Source of the DNA: Pseudomonas putida
Lineage (GTDB): Bacteria; Pseudomonadota; Gammaproteobacteria; Pseudomonadales; Pseudomonadaceae
DNA: 64,000 bases
Assembly (NCBI RefSeq): GCF_002741075.1
Contig: NZ_CP016634.1
Location: forward strand, 2,650,501 to 2,714,500
Direction: 5' to 3'
The notes below the pieces were generated by a model. It saw only the letters and a program-made list of their open reading frames with translations, made no database searches and was not told the DNA's origin. Below are positions 55,053 through 64,000 of the stretch, piece by piece. Positions within the stretch are counted from its first letter, which is position 1. Every line of letters begins with the position of its first letter. The position numbers and the translations under genes are program-made.

Positions 55053-55400
55053 TCCCCTCCAAGCAAGTTTCCTGCGGCCCTTGGTCGGCTCGCACGAAAG
55101 ACGCAGCGCGGTCACGGCCGGCTGCGTCGATAATCTGATCTCGAATACGCAGGTGTCAGCCCGAAAGAGCTACCGCCATGCGTCGCCGCGGCATTTGGTG
55201 GCGTGCGGGCAGCCTTCTTAGGATTTCCACCGGTATCGGAAAGTTCCCATAAAGATCGCCACCAGGGTGCAGATGCCATTGGAAATCAGACACCTGTGGC
55301 TGCTATAAAGGCAGCCGGACAGGCTTAACGATAGTTTCACAATGCCATCTGCGCATGACTATTGTGCCGCTCCCCTTCCCAAGATTACTAGTGTCAAGAC

Positions 55401-57005
55401 ATGAGCCAACAATTCCAACACGATGTCCTGGTGATCGGCAGCGGCGCCGCTGGCCTCAGCCTGGCACTGAACCTTCCCAGCCACTTGCGCATCGCCGTGC
55501 TGAGCAAAGGCGACCTGGCCAACGGTTCGACCTTCTGGGCCCAGGGCGGCGTCGCCGCGGTTCTGGACAACACCGATACCGTCCAGTCCCATGTCGAGGA
55601 CACGCTTAATGCCGGCGGCGGCCTGTGTCATGAAGATGCCGTGCGCTTCACCGTCGAGCACAGCCGCGAAGCCATCGAATGGTTGATCGAACAAGGGGTC
55701 CCCTTCACCCGCGACGAGCATTACAGCGTCGATGACGGCGGCTTCGAGTTTCACCTGACCCGCGAAGGTGGTCACAGCCACCGGCGCATCATCCATGCCG
55801 CCGATGCGACGGGCGCGGCGATCTTCACTGCCCTGCTGAACCAGGCGCGCCAGCGGCCGAACATCGAGCTGCTGGAGCAGCGTGTGGCGGTCGACCTGAT
55901 CACCGAGCGCCGCCTGGGCCTGCCCGGCGAGCGTTGCCTGGGCGCCTACGTGCTGGACCGCAACACCGGCGAGGTCGACACCTTCGGAGCGCGCTTCACC
56001 GTGCTGGCCACTGGCGGCGCGGCCAAGGTCTATCTCTATACCAGCAACCCCGACGGCGCCTGCGGCGATGGTATCGCCATGGCCTGGCGCGCTGGCTGCC
56101 GGGTGGCCAACCTGGAATTCAACCAGTTCCACCCCACTTGCCTGTACCACCCCCAGGCCAAGAGTTTCCTGATCACCGAGGCCTTGCGTGGCGAAGGGGC
56201 CCTGCTGCGCCTGCCCAATGGCGAACGCTTCATGCCGCGCTTCGACCCCCGCGAGGAACTCGCCCCCCGGGATATCGTCGCCCGCGCCATCGACCACGAA
56301 ATGAAGCGCCTGGGCGTGGATTGTGTCTATCTGGACATCAGTCACAAGCCTGCCGACTTCATCAAGAACCACTTTCCCACCGTCTACGAGCGTTGCCTGG
56401 CCTTCGGTATCGACATCACCCGCCAAGCGATTCCGGTGGTCCCGGCCGCCCATTACACCTGCGGCGGCGTGATGGTCGATGATCGCGGCCATACCGATGT
56501 GCCCGGCCTGTACGCTATCGGCGAGACCAGCTTCACGGGCTTGCACGGCGCCAACCGCATGGCCAGCAATTCGTTGCTCGAATGCTTTGTCTATGGCCGT
56601 GCCGCAGCAGCCGACATCGAGGCGCATTTGGACGAAGTGCAAGCTCCGACCGCCCTGCCCTGCTGGGACGCAAGCCAGGTCACCGACTCGGACGAAGACG
56701 TGATCATTGCGCACAACTGGGACGAACTGCGGCGTTTCATGTGGGACTACGTGGGTATCGTGCGCACAAGCAAGCGTCTGCAGCGAGCCGAGCACCGAGT
56801 ACGTCTGCTGCTCGACGAGATCGACGAGTTCTACAGCAACTACAAAGTCAGCCGCGACCTGATCGAGCTTCGCAACCTGGCCCAGGTCGCCGAACTGATG
56901 ATCCGCTCGGCGATGCAGCGCAAGGAAAGTCGCGGGCTGCACTACACGCTGGATTACCCCGGAATGCTGTCCGAGGCCAAGGACACCATCCTCAGTCCAG
57001 TCTGA
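55401..57005 (+). CDS. nadB: L-aspartate oxidase NadB
   Basis: A 534-residue flavoenzyme that oxidises L-aspartate to iminoaspartate, the first step of de novo NAD synthesis. The FAD-binding motif is [18 protein letters not shown] (~9-26), with the substrate-binding segment [17 protein letters not shown] and the [16 protein letters not shown] motif near the second FAD contact. It is divergent from algU. A hairpin follows the gene. Confidence 0.96.
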   Translation: MSQQFQHDVLVIGSGAAGLSLALNLPSHLRIAVLSKGDLANGSTFWAQGGVAAVLDNTDTVQSHVEDTLNAGGGLCHEDAVRFTVEHSREAIEWLIEQGVPFTRDEHYSVDDGGFEFHLTREGGHSHRRIIHAADATGAAIFTALLNQARQRPNIELLEQRVAVDLITERRLGLPGERCLGAYVLDRNTGEVDTFGARFTVLATGGAAKVYLYTSNPDGACGDGIAMAWRAGCRVANLEFNQFHPTCLYHPQAKSFLITEALRGEGALLRLPNGERFMPRFDPREELAPRDIVARAIDHEMKRLGVDCVYLDISHKPADFIKNHFPTVYERCLAFGIDITRQAIPVVPAAHYTCGGVMVDDRGHTDVPGLYAIGETSFTGLHGANRMASNSLLECFVYGRAAAADIEAHLDEVQAPTALPCWDASQVTDSDEDVIIAHNWDELRRFMWDYVGIVRTSKRLQRAEHRVRLLLDEIDEFYSNYKVSRDLIELRNLAQVAELMIRSAMQRKESRGLHYTLDYPGMLSEAKDTILSPV

Positions 57006-57019
57006 ACGGAGGCGTATCC

Positions 57020-57046
57020 GTGGGAGCTGGCGGAGCCAGCGCCCAC
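57020..57046. terminator. Terminator-like hairpin between nadB and ygfX
   Basis: GTGGG and GCTGGC (57020-57031) pair with GCCAGC and CCCAC (57035-57046), with one unpaired base on each side. It lies between convergent genes. Confidence 0.65.
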
Positions 57047-57089
57047 AAGTACAGCGCAGCCCCGCATGACAACACACGCCTAAAGCGGG

Positions 57090-57548
57090 TTATTGCGCCG
57101 AAACCTCGGCCCAGCGCCTGCGACTGAACTTCAACCTCACCCGCAGACGCCGATGCTGATCAACATCCAGGGCATCTCGCGGTATGCACTGGCTCTCGCC
57201 GAACCAGCGCCCTGGCCTGACGAAACGCAGCACAACCAATCCTGGCAACGCTACGCTGTCCCGACACAACCGCACCCGCTGCCAGCCTCGGGCATGACTG
57301 AAAAGTCGCCAGCCGGTGGGGTCACGGCGCAGGCCGGTAATGGCCTCGGGATGGGTTAGCAGGATACGACGGGGAATGGCCCAGCAGGCGTGGGCAAGGC
57401 AAGCGAGGGCGAGGAGAACGCTCAACCACCAGGGTTGCGCGCTCAGGATCAAGGCCCAGAGCGCGAGCACCTGGCAGGTCAGGTAGGCCGCCAGCAGCAG
57501 GCGCGAGCCTTGCCAGCGGCACTCGAAATGCTCACTTGGGCTGGACAC
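57090..57548 (-). CDS. ygfX: YgfX family membrane protein
   Basis: A 152-residue protein with two adjacent hydrophobic helices near residues 15-58 and a soluble C-terminal part, matching YgfX (once called CptA). In E. coli, YgfX is encoded beside SdhE (YgfY/CptB) and has been proposed as a toxin acting on cell division proteins, though this pairing is disputed. Its start overlaps the end of sdhE by 17 nt, so the two are coupled. Confidence 0.8.
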   Translation of the reverse strand: MSSPSEHFECRWQGSRLLLAAYLTCQVLALWALILSAQPWWLSVLLALACLAHACWAIPRRILLTHPEAITGLRRDPTGWRLFSHARGWQRVRLCRDSVALPGLVVLRFVRPGRWFGESQCIPRDALDVDQHRRLRVRLKFSRRRWAEVSAQ

Positions 57549-57786
57549 GGTCCAGGATGATGCGAACCATGCGTTGCAGCTCAGGGTCGTCGGACTCGGT
57601 ACGCTCCATGAACCAGCCGAACATGTCCTGGTCTTCGCAGGTCAGCAGGCGACGGTACAGCTCGCGGTCCGCTTCGCTCAGGGTGGGGTAGACCTCCTGG
57701 GTGAATGGCACCAGCAGTACGTCCAATTCAAGCATGCCGCGGCGGCTATGCCAGAAAAGCCGGTTGAGTTCAGTTTGTTCGACCAT
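57532..57786 (-). CDS. sdhE: FAD assembly factor SdhE
   Basis: An 84-residue helical protein that promotes covalent attachment of FAD to succinate dehydrogenase. The key motif is [14 protein letters not shown] (residues ~13-26), containing the RGxxE sequence essential for function, followed by [16 protein letters not shown]. The start at 57786 has GAGGAG upstream and gives the usual family length. Confidence 0.92.
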   Translation of the reverse strand: MVEQTELNRLFWHSRRGMLELDVLLVPFTQEVYPTLSEADRELYRRLLTCEDQDMFGWFMERTESDDPELQRMVRIILDRVQPK

Positions 57787-57919
57787 GGGGCCCTCCTCGA
57801 ATGGGCCGCCAGTATACAGTGGCACGCTTGCGGCGGCACAAGGCGTTGGTCTAGTCACCTACCTATTTTGTTACCAGCGTTCTATGATGGCCGCCAGTCT
57901 CAAGCAACCGCGATGACCC

Positions 57920-58861
57920 ATGGCCGATTCCGCTTTCTTCTGTCCCCTGTCCCACGAGGGCATCCTCGCCGTCCGCGGCTCCGATGCCGGCAAGTTCCTG
58001 CAAGGCCAGCTGACCTGCAACATCAACTACCTCAGCGAGGAGCATGCGAGCCTGGGCGCCCGCTGCATGGTCAAGGGCCGTATGCAATCGAGCTTCCGTA
58101 TCTTCCCGGAAGGCAACGGTTACCTGCTGGCCATGGCCAGCGAACTGCTCGACGCGCAACTGGCCGACCTCAAGAAGTACGCCGTCTTCTCCAAAGCCAT
58201 CCTGACCGACGAAAGCGCCGCCTGGGCCCGCTTCGGCCTGGCGCAAGGCGATGCCGCGCTTGAAGCGCTGGGCCTGGCCACGCCGACCGAGGCTGGCACC
58301 ACGGTACGCCATGACGGGCTGATCGCGATCGCTGTCAGCACCGGCCGCGTGGAACTCTGGGCACCCGTCGCACAAGCAGACACCGTCCGCCAGACGCTCG
58401 CCGCCCACTTGACCGAAGGCTGTCTCAACGACTGGCTGCTCGGCCAGATCCGCGCCGGTATCGGTCAGGTCATGGGCCCTACCCGCGAGCTGTTCATCCC
58501 GCAGATGATCAACCTGCAGGCGGTCGATGGCGTGAGCTTCAAGAAAGGCTGCTATACCGGCCAGGAGATCGTCGCGCGCATGCAGTACCTGGGTAAGCTC
58601 AAGCGCCGTCAGTACCGCCTGGCCCTGGCCCAACACGACGTACCCGCCCCTGGCGCCGAGATCTTCTCGCCCACCCACGGCTCGTCGGTGGGCGAAGTGG
58701 TCATTGCCGCCCGTGCAGATGACGGCTGCGAACTGCTCGCGGTGCTCAGCGCCGAAGCCGTGGCAGACGACAACCTGCACCTGGGCAGCCTCGAAGGTCC
58801 ATGCTTGACGTTGCTGGACCTGCCCTACGAACTGGACCGCGACCGGGAAATCCTGCGCTGA
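57920..58861 (+). CDS. ygfZ: tRNA-modifying / iron-sulfur maturation protein YgfZ
   Basis: A 313-residue folate-binding protein of the GcvT-like YgfZ family, which supports iron-sulfur enzyme activity and MiaB-dependent tRNA modification. The signature K-G-C-Y-T-G-Q-E with invariant Cys211 is present (residues 209-216). An early RGSDAGKFLQGQLTCNI segment matches the family start. It is divergent from sdhE. Confidence 0.92.
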   Translation: MADSAFFCPLSHEGILAVRGSDAGKFLQGQLTCNINYLSEEHASLGARCMVKGRMQSSFRIFPEGNGYLLAMASELLDAQLADLKKYAVFSKAILTDESAAWARFGLAQGDAALEALGLATPTEAGTTVRHDGLIAIAVSTGRVELWAPVAQADTVRQTLAAHLTEGCLNDWLLGQIRAGIGQVMGPTRELFIPQMINLQAVDGVSFKKGCYTGQEIVARMQYLGKLKRRQYRLALAQHDVPAPGAEIFSPTHGSSVGEVVIAARADDGCELLAVLSAEAVADDNLHLGSLEGPCLTLLDLPYELDRDREILR

Positions 58862-58916
58862 CCAGCCCGCCCCGCCTCCCTGCGGGGCCGCACCACCATT
58901 GCGGTAGAGAAGTTAG

Positions 58917-59723
58917 ATGAACAAGCTGGCCGAGACGGTTCAATCACAATTGCTCGCAGCCATCGACAAGGACGACCTGGTCCTGCCGACCCTTCCTGAA
59001 GTTGCCTTGAGCATCCGCGAGGCCGCCGAGGACAGCGAGATCAGCGTCGCCGCGTTGAGCAAGGTGATCGGTCGCGACGCGGCCCTCTCGGCGCGCCTGA
59101 TCAAAGTGGTCAACAGCCCGTTGTTGCGTGCGGCAGTGGAGGTCACCGACCTGCACACCGCCATCACCCGCCTGGGTATCAACTACAGCTGCAACTTGGC
59201 GATCGGTCTGGTAATCGAGCAGATCTTCCACGCCCGCTCCTCGGCCGTCGAGCAAAAATTGCGCGATATCTGGGCCAACAGCCTTGAAGTAGCGGGCATC
59301 AGCTATGAACTGTGCCGCCGCTACACCCAGCTCAAGCCGGACCAGGCCACCCTGGGGGGCCTGGTCCACCAGATTGGTGCCCTGCCCGTGCTGATCTATG
59401 CCGAGGAGCACAACGAACTGCTCTCCGATCCAGTGTGCCTGCACTATGTGATCGAGCAGATCCAGCCAGTGCTGGGCGACAAGATCCTCAAGGCCTGGGA
59501 GTTCCCCGAACAGTTGGTGAATCTGCCCAGCCAGGTGCAGGACCTGGACCGACGCAGCGACAGCATCGACTACATCGACATCGTGCAGATCGCCCGCCAC
59601 CTCAGCCATCGGACCCGCAGCCGCCCCCTGGCGGCCCTGCCCGCCTACCAGCATCTCGGGCTGCCCTACGGGACCGAGCTGGATGTCGCCGACCTGCTCG
59701 ATGCCCGCAGCATGTTGCGCTAA
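58917..59723 (+). CDS. HDOD domain protein
   Basis: A 268-residue protein made almost entirely of one HDOD domain, a degenerate HD fold found in bacterial signalling proteins. Key stretches are LPTLPEVALSIREAAEDSEIS, VIGRDAALSARLIKVVNSPL and AITRLGINYSCNLAIGLVI. The metal-binding HD pair is not kept, so it is not expected to be a phosphodiesterase. It follows ygfZ by 55 nt and may share its transcript. Its partner and output are unknown. Confidence 0.88.
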   Translation: MNKLAETVQSQLLAAIDKDDLVLPTLPEVALSIREAAEDSEISVAALSKVIGRDAALSARLIKVVNSPLLRAAVEVTDLHTAITRLGINYSCNLAIGLVIEQIFHARSSAVEQKLRDIWANSLEVAGISYELCRRYTQLKPDQATLGGLVHQIGALPVLIYAEEHNELLSDPVCLHYVIEQIQPVLGDKILKAWEFPEQLVNLPSQVQDLDRRSDSIDYIDIVQIARHLSHRTRSRPLAALPAYQHLGLPYGTELDVADLLDARSMLR

Positions 59724-59748
59724 ACCAAACGCCTTAGCTTTGAGAGTC

Positions 59749-59851
59749 AGCTTACCCGCGAATGCGGCAGTGAATTGACCAACGTATTCGCGGGTAAACC
59801 CGCCCCCACAAGGATCACCGTCAACCCTGTGGGTTTACCCGCGAATAGGCC
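59749..59851. repeat. Cluster of three REP sequences
   Basis: CAGCTTACCCGCGAATGCGG (left), TTCGCGGGTAAACCCGCCCCC (middle, starting near 59788) and CTGTGGGTTTACCCGCGAA (right) are three REP copies in alternating orientation between the convergent HDOD gene and tctE. The remainder to 59922 shows no gene. Confidence 0.8.
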
Positions 59852-59922
59852 GGCACAGGCTACACAGGACCGTTGTTCCCACAGCCCCTACCCCTCTGAA
59901 ACAGCAATGCGCAAAGCCCCGC

Positions 59923-61302
59923 TCAATCAACGATGAAACTCACCCGCACGCGCAACCCACCCTTTTCGCCATCATGCAGAGTGATCTGCGCCAGATGCGC
60001 GCGACAGATCTCGCCGACGATCGCCAGCCCCAGCCCCGTACCCTGGGCGCTACGCCGGTAGAAGCGCTCGAATACCCGCTCGCGCTCCGCCTCGGGAATA
60101 CCCGGCCCGTCGTCCTCCACTTCAAGGATGGCCGGGGCCAGCACCCGCAGAATCACATTGCCGCCCTTGGGCGTGTGCGCCAGGGCATTGTCCACCAGGT
60201 TGCTGAGCAGTTCATTGAGCAGGGTCGGCTCGCCTTTGAGCCACACCGGCGCCTCGGCTTCCAGCGCCAGCGCCACCCCCCGGGCATGGGCCAGTGGCGC
60301 CATGGCCATACCCAGGTCGCGCGTCAATTGACACAGATCCAGACGCTGAGCGCCGCCTTCGGCGATTGCCCGGGCACCGTTTTCCACCCGCGCCAGGGAC
60401 AACAGCTGGTTGGCCAGGTGAGTCAGACGATCGGTACCCTGGGTGGCGGCCTCAAGGGTCTGGCGCCACTGTTCCGGCTCCTGGGAGCGCAAGCCCAGTT
60501 CGACCCTCGCCTTGAGCGCGGCCAATGGTGTGCGCAACTCATGAGCGGCGTCGGCGATGAACTGCGCCTGGCGCTCGAACTGCCCGCGCAGCCGCTCGGT
60601 GAAATGGTTCAATGCGCGCACCAAGGGCCCCAACTCGCGCTGCACCTGCACCACCGGCAAGGCACGCAGGTCATCAGGCTGGCGCTCTTCGACCGCCGTG
60701 CGCAGACGCTCCAGCGGGCGCAAGGCCGCGCTGACGGCGAACCAGACCATTCCCAGCGCCCCCAACGCCAGCATGCCCAGGCGCAGCAAGGTGTCGGCCA
60801 TCAGCCCCCGGGCCATGCGTACCCGCGCCTCCTCGGTCTCGGCCACGCGGATCTCGGCCATGCCATTCATGTTCGGCTCGCTGACCGGCTTGAGCAAGCT
60901 GACCACTCGCACGTCCTGGCCCTGGTAGGTGGCGTTGTAGAACCGCGCGAGGGCTGGATAGTCATCGGTACGCGGCGTTCCCGGGGGCGGCGGCGGCAGG
61001 TTTTCGTAGCCGGAAATCAGCCGCTGGTGAATATCCAGCACTTGGTAGTAGATACGCCCGGCGCTGTCGTAGGCGAAGGTGTCCAAGGCAACGTAGGGCA
61101 CATCCGCGCTCAGGGTTCCGTCGCGCTGGGACAGGCCGGCGGCGATGGTTCGCGCCGAGGCCAGCAGCGTGCGGTCGTAGGCGGTGTCGGCGGCCTCGCG
61201 ACCGTTCCAGTAGGCACTCAGGCCGCTGGCGAGCATCAGCACCACCAGCAACAGCGCCAAGTTGCCCAGCAAACGCCCACGCAGGCTGCCATTGTCACGC
61301 AT
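59923..61302 (-). CDS. tctE: Tricarboxylate sensor histidine kinase TctE
   Basis: A 459-residue membrane kinase. Helix 1 is at ~10-30, the periplasmic sensor domain runs to ~160 and includes a proline run (NLPPPPPGTPR), and helix 2 is at ~168-188. HAMP begins LRPLERLRTAVEER, the phospho-acceptor His is in FIADAAHELRTPLAALKARV, and the ATPase domain ends [12 protein letters not shown]. Together with TctD it activates tricarboxylate uptake, here opdH-tctC encoded divergently. Its start lies within the end of tctD (8-nt overlap). Confidence 0.9.
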   Translation of the reverse strand: MRDNGSLRGRLLGNLALLLVVLMLASGLSAYWNGREAADTAYDRTLLASARTIAAGLSQRDGTLSADVPYVALDTFAYDSAGRIYYQVLDIHQRLISGYENLPPPPPGTPRTDDYPALARFYNATYQGQDVRVVSLLKPVSEPNMNGMAEIRVAETEEARVRMARGLMADTLLRLGMLALGALGMVWFAVSAALRPLERLRTAVEERQPDDLRALPVVQVQRELGPLVRALNHFTERLRGQFERQAQFIADAAHELRTPLAALKARVELGLRSQEPEQWRQTLEAATQGTDRLTHLANQLLSLARVENGARAIAEGGAQRLDLCQLTRDLGMAMAPLAHARGVALALEAEAPVWLKGEPTLLNELLSNLVDNALAHTPKGGNVILRVLAPAILEVEDDGPGIPEAERERVFERFYRRSAQGTGLGLAIVGEICRAHLAQITLHDGEKGGLRVRVSFIVD

Positions 61303-61966
61303 CGCGGTGCTCGAGCAGGTAACCCAGCCCGCGGAAGGTGACGATAGCCACTGGATGGCCATCGAGCTTCTTGCGCAGGCGATGGATGTAGATCTCGATG
61401 GCATCGGGGCTGGCTTCTTCGTCCAGGCCGAAGACCTGGGCTGCCAGCTGTTCCTTGCTCATCACCCGCCCCGGGCGGGCGATCAAGGCTTCGAGCACGC
61501 TTTGTTCGCGCAGGGTCAGGGTCAAGGGTTCGTCACCGAGGGTGAAGCGGCGGGTGTCCAGGTCGTAGACCAGCGGCCCGCAGCGCTGTTGGCGCTCGCC
61601 GCCGAGCACGCTGCGGCGCAGCAGCGCCTTGACCCGCGCTTCCAGCTCGGTCAGCTCGAACGGTTTGGCCAGGTAGTCATCGGCGCCCAGGTTCAAGCCA
61701 TGAACCCGATCCTTGACGTCGCTGCGCGCGGTGAGCATCAGCACCGGCAGCGTCTTGCCCCGCCCGCGCAGGCGCGCCAGCACTTCGAAACCGTCCATGC
61801 GCGGCAGGCCCACATCGAGCACGGCCACGGCATAGTCCTCACTGGCCAGGGCCAGGTCGGCGGCCACGCCATCGTGCAGCACATCCACGGTCAGACCTTG
61901 GCTTTTGAGGGCCAAGGCCACGCTTTCGGCCAATTGCAGGTGGTCTTCGACCAACAACACGCGCAT
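61295..61966 (-). CDS. tctD: Tricarboxylate response regulator TctD
   Basis: A 223-residue OmpR-type regulator. The receiver has MRVLLVEDHLQLAE, the Asp phospho-acceptor in VAVLDVGLPRMDGF and Lys in YLAKPFELTELEAR. The winged helix ends IYIHRLRKKLDGHP. GGGAG precedes the ATG at 61966; the frame extends further upstream without family sequence. It is divergent from opdH, with repeated sites between them. Confidence 0.92.
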   Translation of the reverse strand: MRVLLVEDHLQLAESVALALKSQGLTVDVLHDGVAADLALASEDYAVAVLDVGLPRMDGFEVLARLRGRGKTLPVLMLTARSDVKDRVHGLNLGADDYLAKPFELTELEARVKALLRRSVLGGERQQRCGPLVYDLDTRRFTLGDEPLTLTLREQSVLEALIARPGRVMSKEQLAAQVFGLDEEASPDAIEIYIHRLRKKLDGHPVAIVTFRGLGYLLEHRDA

Positions 61967-62042
61967 CGGATTCTCCCTGCTCGGGTGGGGGCTTTGGCGC
62001 GGAGTGTACCGCCGTCCGGGGGCCTGTGAAGCCCTCGCGGCA

Positions 62043-62074
62043 AACCTTTCACGCTGAAAGGTTAGCGAAAGGTT
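62043..62074. promoter_or_regulatory. Candidate TctD binding repeats
   Basis: AACCTTTC (62043-62050) is the inverse of GAAAGGTT (62056-62063), which is repeated directly at 62067-62074. The direct copies are 11 bp apart, one helical turn, as is usual for OmpR-type dimers. They lie in the tctD-opdH gap about 95 nt before opdH. The identity of the binding protein is inferred from position. Confidence 0.6.
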
Positions 62075-62168
62075 CATTACCTAGCATCGCACCACGGTCG
62101 CCCCGCGCGCCGAAAAAAAGCACCAGCAAGGTGCGCCCGATAAGAACAATAAACGGAGTCTCCCGACG

Positions 62169-63458
62169 ATGCTGTCCACGCAGCCGCAGGCGTTCGCGCC
62201 TACCCGTTCCCTGTCCGCACGTCCGTCCGCCATCGCCAGCGCTCTGGCGCTAGCCGGCGTCGCCCCTCTGAGCCAGGCCGCCTTCTTCGAAGACAGCACG
62301 GCCACCTTCGAAACCCGCAACATGTACTTCAACCGTGACTTTCGCGATGGCACCAGCAGCCAGCAGTCCAAACGCGACGAGTGGGCCCAGGGCTTCATGC
62401 TCAATTTCGAGTCCGGTTACACCGACGGCACCGTAGGCTTCGGCCTGGACGCGCTGGGCATGCTCGGCATCAAGCTCGACTCCAGCCCCGACCGTACCGA
62501 CACCGGCCTGCTGCCGACCCACGACGATGGCAAGGCCGCCGACGAGTACTCCAAGCTCGGCCTGACCGGCAAGGTCAAGGTCTCCAAGACCGAGCTCAAG
62601 GTCGGCACCCTGATCCCGGAACTGCCAACCCTGCAGCCCAACGACGGACGCATCCTGCCACAGACCTTCGAAGGCGGCCTGCTGACCTCCAAGGAGCTCA
62701 AGGGCCTGACGTTCACCGGCGGTCGCCTGGAAAAAGCCAAGGACCGCAACGACACCAACTGGGAAGACCTGGCCCTCAACAACAAGAACGGCCGCTTCGG
62801 CGGCAGCTTCAGCGCCGACAATTTCGACCTGGCCGGGCTGGACTACCAGTTCACCGACCGCATCACCGGCAGCTACCACTTCGCCGAACTCGACGACATC
62901 TACCGTCAGCACTTCATCGGCATGGTCGCCACCCAGCCCTGGGGCCCCGGTACTTTCGGCGCGGACCTGCGCCTCGCCCTCAGCGACGATGCCGGCCAGG
63001 CCAAGGCCGGCAACATCGACAACACCACCGTCAACGGCATGCTCAGCTACGCCCTGGGCGGCCACAAGGTCAGTGCCGCCTACCAGCACCTGTCCGGCGA
63101 CAGCGCCTTCCCCTATGTCGATGGCGCTGACCCATATCTGGTCAACTTCGTCCAGATCAACGACTTCGCAGGGGCCGACGAGCACTCCTGGCAAGCGCGT
63201 TACGACTACAACTTCGCCGCCTTGGGCATCCCCGGCCTGACCTTCATGACCCGCTACATCAGCGGCGACAACGTCAGCCGCGCCGACGGTGGCGAGGGCA
63301 AGGAGTGGGAACGCAACACCGAGTTCAAGTACGTGGTACAAAGCGGCCCGTTGAAGGACGTCGCCGTTCGCCTGCGCAATGCCACCTTCCGCTCCAACTT
63401 CGCTCGCGACGCCGACGAAGTCCGGCTGCTGGTGAGCTACAGCGTGGCTCTGTGGTAA
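62169..63458 (+). CDS. opdH: OprD-family porin for tricarboxylates, OpdH-like
   Basis: A 429-residue outer-membrane porin of the OprD family with signal peptide (cleaved near SQAAFF). The mature start FFEDSTATFETRNMYFNRDF and the later LKVGTLIPELPTLQPNDGRI are typical OprD-family segments, and the protein ends in VALW, an aromatic terminus for barrel assembly. Its place between tctD and tctC matches opdH of P. aeruginosa, induced by cis-aconitate and citrate. GGAG lies upstream of the ATG. Confidence 0.88.
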   Translation: MLSTQPQAFAPTRSLSARPSAIASALALAGVAPLSQAAFFEDSTATFETRNMYFNRDFRDGTSSQQSKRDEWAQGFMLNFESGYTDGTVGFGLDALGMLGIKLDSSPDRTDTGLLPTHDDGKAADEYSKLGLTGKVKVSKTELKVGTLIPELPTLQPNDGRILPQTFEGGLLTSKELKGLTFTGGRLEKAKDRNDTNWEDLALNNKNGRFGGSFSADNFDLAGLDYQFTDRITGSYHFAELDDIYRQHFIGMVATQPWGPGTFGADLRLALSDDAGQAKAGNIDNTTVNGMLSYALGGHKVSAAYQHLSGDSAFPYVDGADPYLVNFVQINDFAGADEHSWQARYDYNFAALGIPGLTFMTRYISGDNVSRADGGEGKEWERNTEFKYVVQSGPLKDVAVRLRNATFRSNFARDADEVRLLVSYSVALW

Positions 63459-63489
63459 CCCATAACAACAACGCTCACGGAGATAGACG

Positions 63490-64000
63490 ATGACCTTTTC
63501 ACTGCGCCGCCTCGTCCTGACTACCGGTTGCCTGCTGCTGGCAGGCAACGCCCTGGCCGCGGAACCCAAACGCCCCGAATGCATTGCCCCCGCCTCGCCC
63601 GGTGGCGGCTTCGACCTGACCTGCAAGCTGGTGCAAAGCGCCCTGGTCAACGAAAAAATCCTCTCCAAGCCCATGCGCGTGACCTACATGCCCGGCGGCG
63701 TCGGCGCGGTGGCCTACAACGCCGTGGTCGCCCAGCGCCCGGCCGATACCGGCACCTTGGTGGCCTGGTCCAGTGGCTCCCTGCTCAACCTGGCCCAGGG
63801 CAAGTTCGGGCGCTTCGACGAGAACGCCGTGAAATGGCTGGCGGCGGTCGGCACCAGCTATGGCGCTATCGCCGTGAAAAGCGACTCGCCCTACAAGACC
63901 CTCGATGACCTGGTCGCGGCCCTGAAGAAAGACCCGAGCAAAGTGGTCATCGGCTCCGGCGGCACCGTCGGCAGCCAGGACTGGATGCAGACCGCCCTGA
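63490..64000 (+). CDS. tctC: Tripartite tricarboxylate transporter substrate-binding protein TctC (3' end outside window)
   Basis: The first 170 codons of a TctC-type periplasmic binding protein. The signal peptide is MTFSLRRLVLTTGCLLLAGN with cleavage near ALAAEP. The ligand-binding loop ECIAPASPGGGFDLTCKLVQ and the MPGGVGAVAYN segment are family hallmarks. It should bind citrate or other tricarboxylates and deliver them to the TctAB membrane subunits, expected just beyond the right edge. It lies 31 nt after opdH. Confidence 0.9.
   Translation, partial: MTFSLRRLVLTTGCLLLAGNALAAEPKRPECIAPASPGGGFDLTCKLVQSALVNEKILSKPMRVTYMPGGVGAVAYNAVVAQRPADTGTLVAWSSGSLLNLAQGKFGRFDENAVKWLAAVGTSYGAIAVKSDSPYKTLDDLVAALKKDPSKVVIGSGGTVGSQDWMQTAL

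Noticed and set aside
55359..57077. A 572-codon minus-strand frame opposite nadB
   Set aside because: NadB on the plus strand has all FAD and active-site motifs. The antisense frame has no recognisable domain or ribosome site.
59749..59851. Alternating repeats considered as a short CRISPR array
   Set aside because: The units are palindromic REP cores in alternating orientation with irregular spacing, not direct repeats with uniform spacers; no cas gene is nearby.

Overview
This is a GC-rich Pseudomonas chromosome segment, most likely from the P. putida group. The evidence is gene content and order: aatJQMP-aauSR, metR, gcd beside an OprB porin and a second Lon protease, cmoAB, the algU-mucA-mucB-mucD operon without mucC, lepA-lepB-rnc-era-recO-pdxJ, nadB, and tctDE beside opdH and tctC. 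Many intergenic spaces carry the REP palindrome with core GCGGGT(A/T)(A/T)ACCCGC that is typical of P. putida relatives. Two toxin-like loci suggest a host- or insect-associated lifestyle; that is inference.

Layout. 1-2483 (minus) is the start of a very large protein resembling the DUF6543/NEL-type secreted effectors; it runs off the left edge. 2572-9330 is acidic amino acid uptake and its control: two AauR boxes, a sigma-54 promoter, the ABC transporter aatJ-Q-M-P, the sensor aauS and the sigma-54 activator aauR, followed by a glpM-like gene. 9763-21115 holds an alpha/beta hydrolase, metR, a Nudix hydrolase, the helicase lhr, an FMN-binding glutamate-synthase-like protein, a YkgB-like membrane protein and an amino acid permease. 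21125-26624 holds a large class A penicillin-binding-like protein, a PadR regulator in an operon with a siderophore-interacting (ferric reductase-like) protein, and two small minus-strand genes. 26755-33022 holds a Zur box with a ZnuD-like zinc receptor, an OprB porin and the PQQ glucose dehydrogenase gcd.

33110-39277 is the most interesting block. Between a second Lon/AsrA-type protease and the cysteine peptidase inhibitor icp lies a three-gene minus-strand cassette. Two products match the alpha-xenorhabdolysin/YaxAB subunits A and B. The third is an unrecognised protein whose C-terminus resembles subunit A but which lacks its hydrophobic segment. This may be a three-component alpha-helical pore-forming toxin.

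39354-45220 holds cmoAB, a small exported protein, a metal-type two-component system, pdxJ and recO. An IS110-family element (about 45312-46485) has inserted into a REP sequence between recO and era. Its long left non-coding end folds into two stem-loops whose loop sequences match the REP target and the element ends, as expected of a bridge RNA. 46525-55052 is era-rnc-lepB-lepA and mucD-mucB-mucA-algU, with an AlgU-type autoregulatory promoter. 55401-59723 holds nadB, ygfX-sdhE, ygfZ and an HDOD protein. 59923-64000 is tricarboxylate sensing and uptake: tctE, tctD, the porin opdH, and tctC cut by the right edge.

No tRNA, rRNA or CRISPR array was seen. All coordinates, motif positions and repeats were read by eye; no database search was run.
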